Shown here: positions 59,833-64,000 of the stretch, one piece after another | How the letters are laid out: every line of letters begins with the position of its first letter | Position numbering within the stretch: position 1 is the first letter of the stretch | NCBI GenBank assembly: GCA_936450465.1 | Contig: OW388290.1 | Location: 25,409,457-25,473,456, forward strand | Length of the DNA: 64,000 bases | Source: Gibbula magus | Lineage: Eukaryota > Mollusca > Gastropoda > Trochida > Trochidae | Reading direction: 5' to 3' | The notes under the pieces: generated by a model | The model's database searches: none | The model's input: only the letters and a program-made list of their open reading frames with translations | What the model was told of the DNA's origin: nothing | Position numbers and translations under genes: made by a program

Positions 59833-59858
59833 TGACGTCATATATTACAGTGACGTCA
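59833..59858. promoter_or_regulatory. pair of perfect CRE palindromes upstream of the transposase remnant
   Basis: TGACGTCA at 59833-59840 and 59851-59858, 18 bases apart, lie about 100 bases upstream of the helix-turn-helix coding remnant. They could be part of the transposon's promoter. This is inferred from position and motif only. Confidence 0.35.
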
Positions 59859-59954
59859 TAGTGGCCGTATCTCCGGTAACCAGTCAGTCAGACAAGTAAA
59901 AGCTGCGTTAGAAACATGTCAAGTCCCCAGGCTTATGAAACAGTTTTGCTGTTT

Positions 59955-60132
59955 ATAAGAAAAGCTGCCAAGATGTATAACGTTGCGAAATCTACAATTT
60001 CTGATCGGGTCAATGTAAATAAATAAAGGCAGGGTTAAAGTGTATGCTCAGAATGGGGTACAACCTCAACTCACCGACACTGACGGGAGGAAACTGATCG
60101 ACATGTCCGCTAACAGGGCACTGTATGGTGTT
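59955..60132 (+). pseudogene. pogo-family transposase N-terminus, frameshifted
   Basis: One frame reads KAAKMYNVAKSTISDRVNVN (from 59961) and then hits TAA. The next frame continues from 60028 with GRVKVYAQNGVQPQLTDTDG and RKLIDMSANRALYGV. The first piece is the recognition helix region of a Psq/CENP-B-type helix-turn-helix (A-x-x-Tyr-x-Val-x-Lys-Ser-Thr-Ile-Ser-Asp-Arg-Val). The second resembles the linker that follows it in pogo transposases (G-R-V ... G ... L-T ... E/D-x-x-K-L-I). One insertion or frameshift separates them. No DDE catalytic triad is present downstream. This domain would bind the element's terminal repeats; this copy cannot make it. Confidence 0.65.
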
Positions 60133-61199
60133 GAAATAATTGATTAAATATTTGTGTTGTCTCACTTGTCGACTCTCATCTTTTGTTTGACTCAATGTAA
60201 CAAAGAATACCAAGTTATCTAAATGTGTTACAACTGAATTTCAAATGAACAATGCGTATCACGTAACTCAAACTGTATCTATTAGGATTAATAACTTCAA
60301 TGTGTTACACTGTAGTTTTTACTAAGCATTATCATATTCTATAACGTATGAAAAGAATAACAATTAAAGAATTAATGCACATGTACAACATTGTTGCTAA
60401 CGCACACCCCCTCCCGGTCCCCCCGAGAGGTTTTATTTACGTCTACACGTGGTTAGAGTACCGTAAATCATTTAATTATAGCCGAGTAATTACTTGAAGC
60501 ATTAGCTACCTGCATATATTTTCTTTGTTTTAACACTGTTCGAAATTTCTTAAGATGTATTTGAACCACAAACGCTAAAATATGATGCGCATCACTTAGG
60601 ACGGCGGGATAAACACGGCCGTTGATCGATTATGATTACAATGAAAGCCTGCTTAGACTCCTTGATAATTTTTATGTAGTTACTTAATCAAAGATTTACG
60701 GTGCTCTGAAAAGTTTTTTGTTAACAGATGCATGTGTATTAAATTGTAAGCTATTCTTATTGCTCACAGCTTTTACACGTGACACAAAACGTTCTAACCT
60801 GCATGTGAATAGATGTAATTAATTATCCTGCCTACTAATTACTTTAAAAAATTATTTAAATTACATTACAGGCTGAAACAAATAGCGCACTGCAGTTTAT
60901 CTTTCATCCTTTCTGTGTCCATGCTGGAATGGAAACGAACTGTCCGAACTTCGGGCGACCCTGGCCGAACCAAGGTCAAAACTGTCCGAACCTTTGGCGA
61001 ATTGGTATACTCGCCTAAAACTGCTAAATTACATATTTATTCATATAATGAACGAATATAGTGTTTGGAATTTTGAACAATATTCCCATTCTCGACTTTC
61101 ACCACTTATTGTTGGCTGTTAAAGAGTCAAATATTGAAAATACAACGAGCGAAAGTATTTAGATCGGAACACTGTCCGAACCTCGGTCAGTTTGCCCTA

Positions 61200-61436
61200 G
61201 TTTAAATATACTTTTGGTAGGTTAGACGCCATGTTGTCATATATATTTAATGTATGTACCACTCTACATTCAGATCAAAACGATCATATCTCCTTTGGTT
61301 AGCTCGTAGATCCACATGATTGTGGTCAACAAGCTGGATGTCAAGCGAATCATGACTCATTTTGTCATGATAAGTGACTTTGCACCAGGAGCGACAGAAA
61401 CTGTTTTGTTATGAGAATAGAATTATCAACGAGCCT
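61200..61436. other. unassigned spacer between two transposons
   Basis: No feature recognised. Confidence 0.4.
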
Positions 61437-61944
61437 TTAAAGGGGCTCTAGCGCGTTTTATGCAAATTTTATTTTTTCAAATTTTCGATTTATATGGTAG
61501 TTTATGTCATTTATATATGTTTAGGGGGTAAACTATCTTATTACACAAACCAATTATCCGTAGTGGCAATAACGGTGTTAACACTGTTTGAGAGGCATTC
61601 TAGAAGTTAGTGTAATAGGAAGACAATTTATGGATGTTCAACCTCTTTATTTCAAAATGGCCATTGTGAATTAAAGCAGTTGACAATCCATAAATTCCTT
61701 GTCTTCTCAATAATGGTGTTGGGTATAAAGCAAGAAGTGCATGGCAGCCATTTCAATGCGAACATTTTTTTTTTATTTCGAATTACAAAAATGATTTCCA
61801 TGGTTTTATCGAACCATGTTCAATCACTTCATTGTTCGAAGCTAGAAGGGTGTTTTAATATTGGAAGCTTTGTTTAATATACTTTATTTACATTCCATCA
61901 TCGACTTATTTGAGCGAAAAAAAAACGTGTTACTGCCCCTTTAA
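61437..61944. mobile_element. ~500 bp MITE flanked by TTAA
   Basis: The left end TTAAAGGGGCTCTAGCGCGT and the right end ACGTGTTACTGCCCCTTTAA are inverted copies (the outer ten bases perfect, the rest partial). They begin and end with TTAA, the target site duplicated by piggyBac and Kolobok transposases. No transposase. A second, smaller inverted repeat is nested inside at 61620-61705. The 65-codon frame at 61680-61877 is unlikely to be coding. Confidence 0.65.
61620..61705. repeat. foldback nested in the TTAA MITE
   Basis: AAGACAATTTATGGATGTTC (61620) and ACAATCCATAAATTCCTTGT (about 61683) are inverted copies with some mismatches. The order TTTATGGAT, CAACCTCTTTATTT matches the outer part of the arms at 49938 and 14207, suggesting the same family. 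Confidence 0.55.
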
Positions 61945-62199
61945 GACAGTTATGAAGCCAATGCCTATGGTATTAATTAAATTTGAAAATGTAAAAAAGC
62001 CTGGCTATATGTTCCAGTAATATAGTATACATGTATGAACATGTTCTTAACGTCAAAATGAAAATTAGATGGACGATTTATTTAATGATTCACTATTTGA
62101 AGGGATAATCATTATATTATTTCCCCATAGGGTGCGAGAGATTTGTGTGAATATCCTGTTTAGATATATGATTGATATAATAGGATGCTTTAGTTGTGG

Positions 62200-62450
62200 A
62201 CTACAGTGCCGGACAAAAGTCACTTCCCCTGTCTTGCAGTCTGAAAGTGAAATTACTGCACTATTATCGCAACGGGAATGCAGTCGGCTCGCAGGACTGG
62301 CCCGTGATTTCTGCGCTACTATCGCAGTAAAAGAGTGGGAGAGTTGGAGTACGGGTCGACTGAGCGGTTCAGAGGCTACCGGGAGGGCGGGGCTTACATG
62401 AACGCGCTGTGATTACTGCGATCAATGCTATTGCGGCCATAAATTGACAT
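62200..62450 (+). other. GC-rich islet with short repeats
   Basis: It starts CTACAGTGCCGGACAAAAGT, which resembles a Tc1/mariner terminal repeat, but no inverted partner is visible within 300 bases. Inside, ATTACTGC.CTATTATCGC, TTCTGCGCTACTATCGCAGT and ATTACTGCGATCAATGCTAT are diverged copies of one motif. A 110-codon frame (62069-62401) crosses it without a recognisable domain. Composition differs sharply from the AT-rich surroundings. Confidence 0.4.
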
Positions 62451-64000
62451 GTGCGTAAGATGGTCATGGATGGATGGTTTACTCAATAAACTAAAGATAT
62501 AGTGATATTTATCTTAATAACGAATTTATTGTTATTTATTTGTGGGTCTCAAAAGTCCTACATGTACATGTACAACTGTACGCCTGTCCGATTATGTAAC
62601 TAAGTGAGACAGTTTGTAATAAACTAAATTTCTTATTCACTGTTATTGTGAGATAAACGCGATTGGAGAGAATAGCATTCCTGTAAACACATGCAATTGT
62701 ACTGGGGAAATTCACTTTATATAAAGTTTGAATATTGTCGTCCACATAATAGTGTATTTAGAATTATATTCAGTGACACAGTGAGTGCATATCGTGTAGT
62801 GTTTATTATTGTTCTTGTAAAGGTAAACTGCTTGGATATGATAACGGATACATATTTTGTGTAGGTGTTTGTGTGGTATGGGGAAGATGTGGGTCGGGTA
62901 TTCCCCTGAAGCCGGTTTTGAACTCCGGTAAATTCCTTATATGATGTATATTGTTTTGACGATGCTTGTGGGTAAAATTAGAACTGATCATTTTGATGAT
63001 CAGGAAACGAAATGAGACTTGATTTTCAAAGTGATATAGTATGCTGTAAAGTTGTATTATACATTGATTGTGTTCATTTAGAATTGCATAAACATATAGA
63101 ACTGATATGGGTCATTTCCGTAACGGCAAATGCATTTCAACTTTATTCACTGTCGATGATATAATCATCAAGCATCTCAGGAACGATTCGCCGAAGCCAT
63201 AATCATATTTCATTTATTTATATTTATATTAACATTATCAATTACATATTTGGTAAGGGCGTCGTTACATTTACATCGTTATATGAGAGTAGAGTATCAA
63301 AACCCCACAGGACTATCTTTTCTTATCATTTGTCATAAACACATTAAATTAGGTCTTCTTTCGGGGATGTTTCTTTCTGTATGTTAGTGGATTTGATTAA
63401 ACTGTTGGCTTATCTAATTTTGCTCCCGTTTATGAAGTGTGTAATTAATTATACAGGCAGATGCATAAATCAAAATCGTTAACATACATTTGATATTTCT
63501 CAACTTGTACTTTAAAATACCAAAGAAAGAAGAATATTAGAACATTTTTAATTTATTCAAAAGAGTTTATTCCTTGCGTCTTGAGATATTGGCATTGGTA
63601 CATTATTACAGTGTTTGAGTGTTCTCATTTCGGTTAAAATAAATAAGTAAAAATTGCATTTGAAAAAAAATATTCTACTGAATCTAAATATACCCAAAAT
63701 CGTTCATGGAGTCTCATTCGCACACAATACATACATGGCAAGTGGCCGTTGAACATACATTAAATGAGAAAACGGTTATATAAAAAAGGAAGTCTATCCA
63801 ACAAGTTTGCATTTGTCAACCAGACATGTATGCTAAATTTTACAAATGTCAATGACAACGATTCAAATATTATACGAAATGTATTCTACGTCACGTCACT
63901 ATTCCACCAATAGTAGTTTGCTTAACAGTCAGCAGACGCACTGTCCACAAATTTCCCTTTTTATCATGAACAGGAAATGTAGATTTCCAAATGGGGTCGG
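62451..64000. other. AT-rich stretch with no feature seen
   Basis: No repeat or coding signal recognised to the window end. Confidence 0.45.

Larger units (their letters stand above)
59200..61197 (+). mobile_element. 2.0 kb pogo-like DNA transposon with subterminal TTCGGACA repeats
   Basis: The ends GGGCAAACTGACCGAAGTTC and GAACCTCGGTCAGTTTGCCC are inverted repeats with one mismatch, flanked by TA on both sides (59198-59199, 61198-61199). TA target duplication is the rule for the Tc1/mariner/pogo superfamily. CCGAAGTTCGGACA-type repeats, partly palindromic, cluster inside the left end (59211-59255), at 59620-59697, and inside the right end (60937-61000, 61168-61186). A broken transposase N-terminus lies at 59955-60132. 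The full catalytic domain is missing from this 2 kb copy, so it is a non-autonomous deletion derivative. Confidence 0.8.

Noticed and set aside
62069..62401. 110-codon frame across the GC-rich islet
   Set aside because: It joins unrelated AT-rich and GC-rich sequence, has no recognisable domain, and the GC-rich half contains non-coding repeats.

Overview
This 64 kb window is AT-rich eukaryotic DNA with no recognisable multi-exon host gene. The repeats point to a marine mollusc, probably a gastropod: tRNA-derived SINEs with a shared central domain, LINE 3' ends finishing in a (GTGA)n-type tail, and mosaic repeats bounded by CCCCCG hairpins. No species call is possible from sequence alone. The window reads as an intergenic or large intronic region built from DNA transposons, degraded LINEs, SINEs, foldback elements and old local duplications.

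Layout. 1-5.7 kb: a diverged tandem duplication (165-695 / 935-1395); a 2 kb element with CAGCAAAC ends and palindromic TACTGGCCCAGTA arrays (1402-3419) that contains a LINE fragment; then a cluster of CRE-like palindromes and a foldback. 5.75-19.67 kb: a putative 13.9 kb element with CCCAGCAAAC / GTTTGCTGGG ends, flanked on both sides by TA. Just inside the left end is a 4 kb AACGTT array with higher-order repeat structure, and just inside the right end a shorter inverted AACGTT array. Between them lie a LINE remnant, a 709 bp inverted-repeat element with hammerhead-like half-cores, mosaic repeats and one candidate terminal exon with a poly(A) signal. 19.7-34.3 kb: mostly featureless AT-rich DNA with microsatellites, a degraded copy of the hammerhead-like element, a foldback and one copy of a recurring ~95 bp block. 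34.3-45 kb: a LINE 3' region nested inside another LINE, followed by two diverged copies (about 3.2 and 4.1 kb) of one segment, each carrying the ~95 bp block. A mosaic repeat separates them, and a LINE 3' end and a foldback lie inside the second copy. 45-59 kb: sparse, with a foldback, two related SINEs, a 30-base poly-C run and a fourth ~95 bp block. 59.2-61.2 kb: a 2 kb pogo-like DNA transposon (TA target site, inverted repeats, TTCGGACA subterminal repeats) with a broken transposase N-terminus. 61.4-61.9 kb: a TTAA-flanked MITE containing a foldback.

The main theme is that three different DNA elements in one window share one plan: short terminal inverted repeats plus subterminal arrays of a short palindrome that differs in each (AACGTT, TACTGG/CCAGTA, CCGAAGTTCGG). 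Only the third has a recognisable transposase remnant. Nothing here forms an operon or pathway. Long open frames inside the arrays are products of repeat periodicity and are not called as genes.
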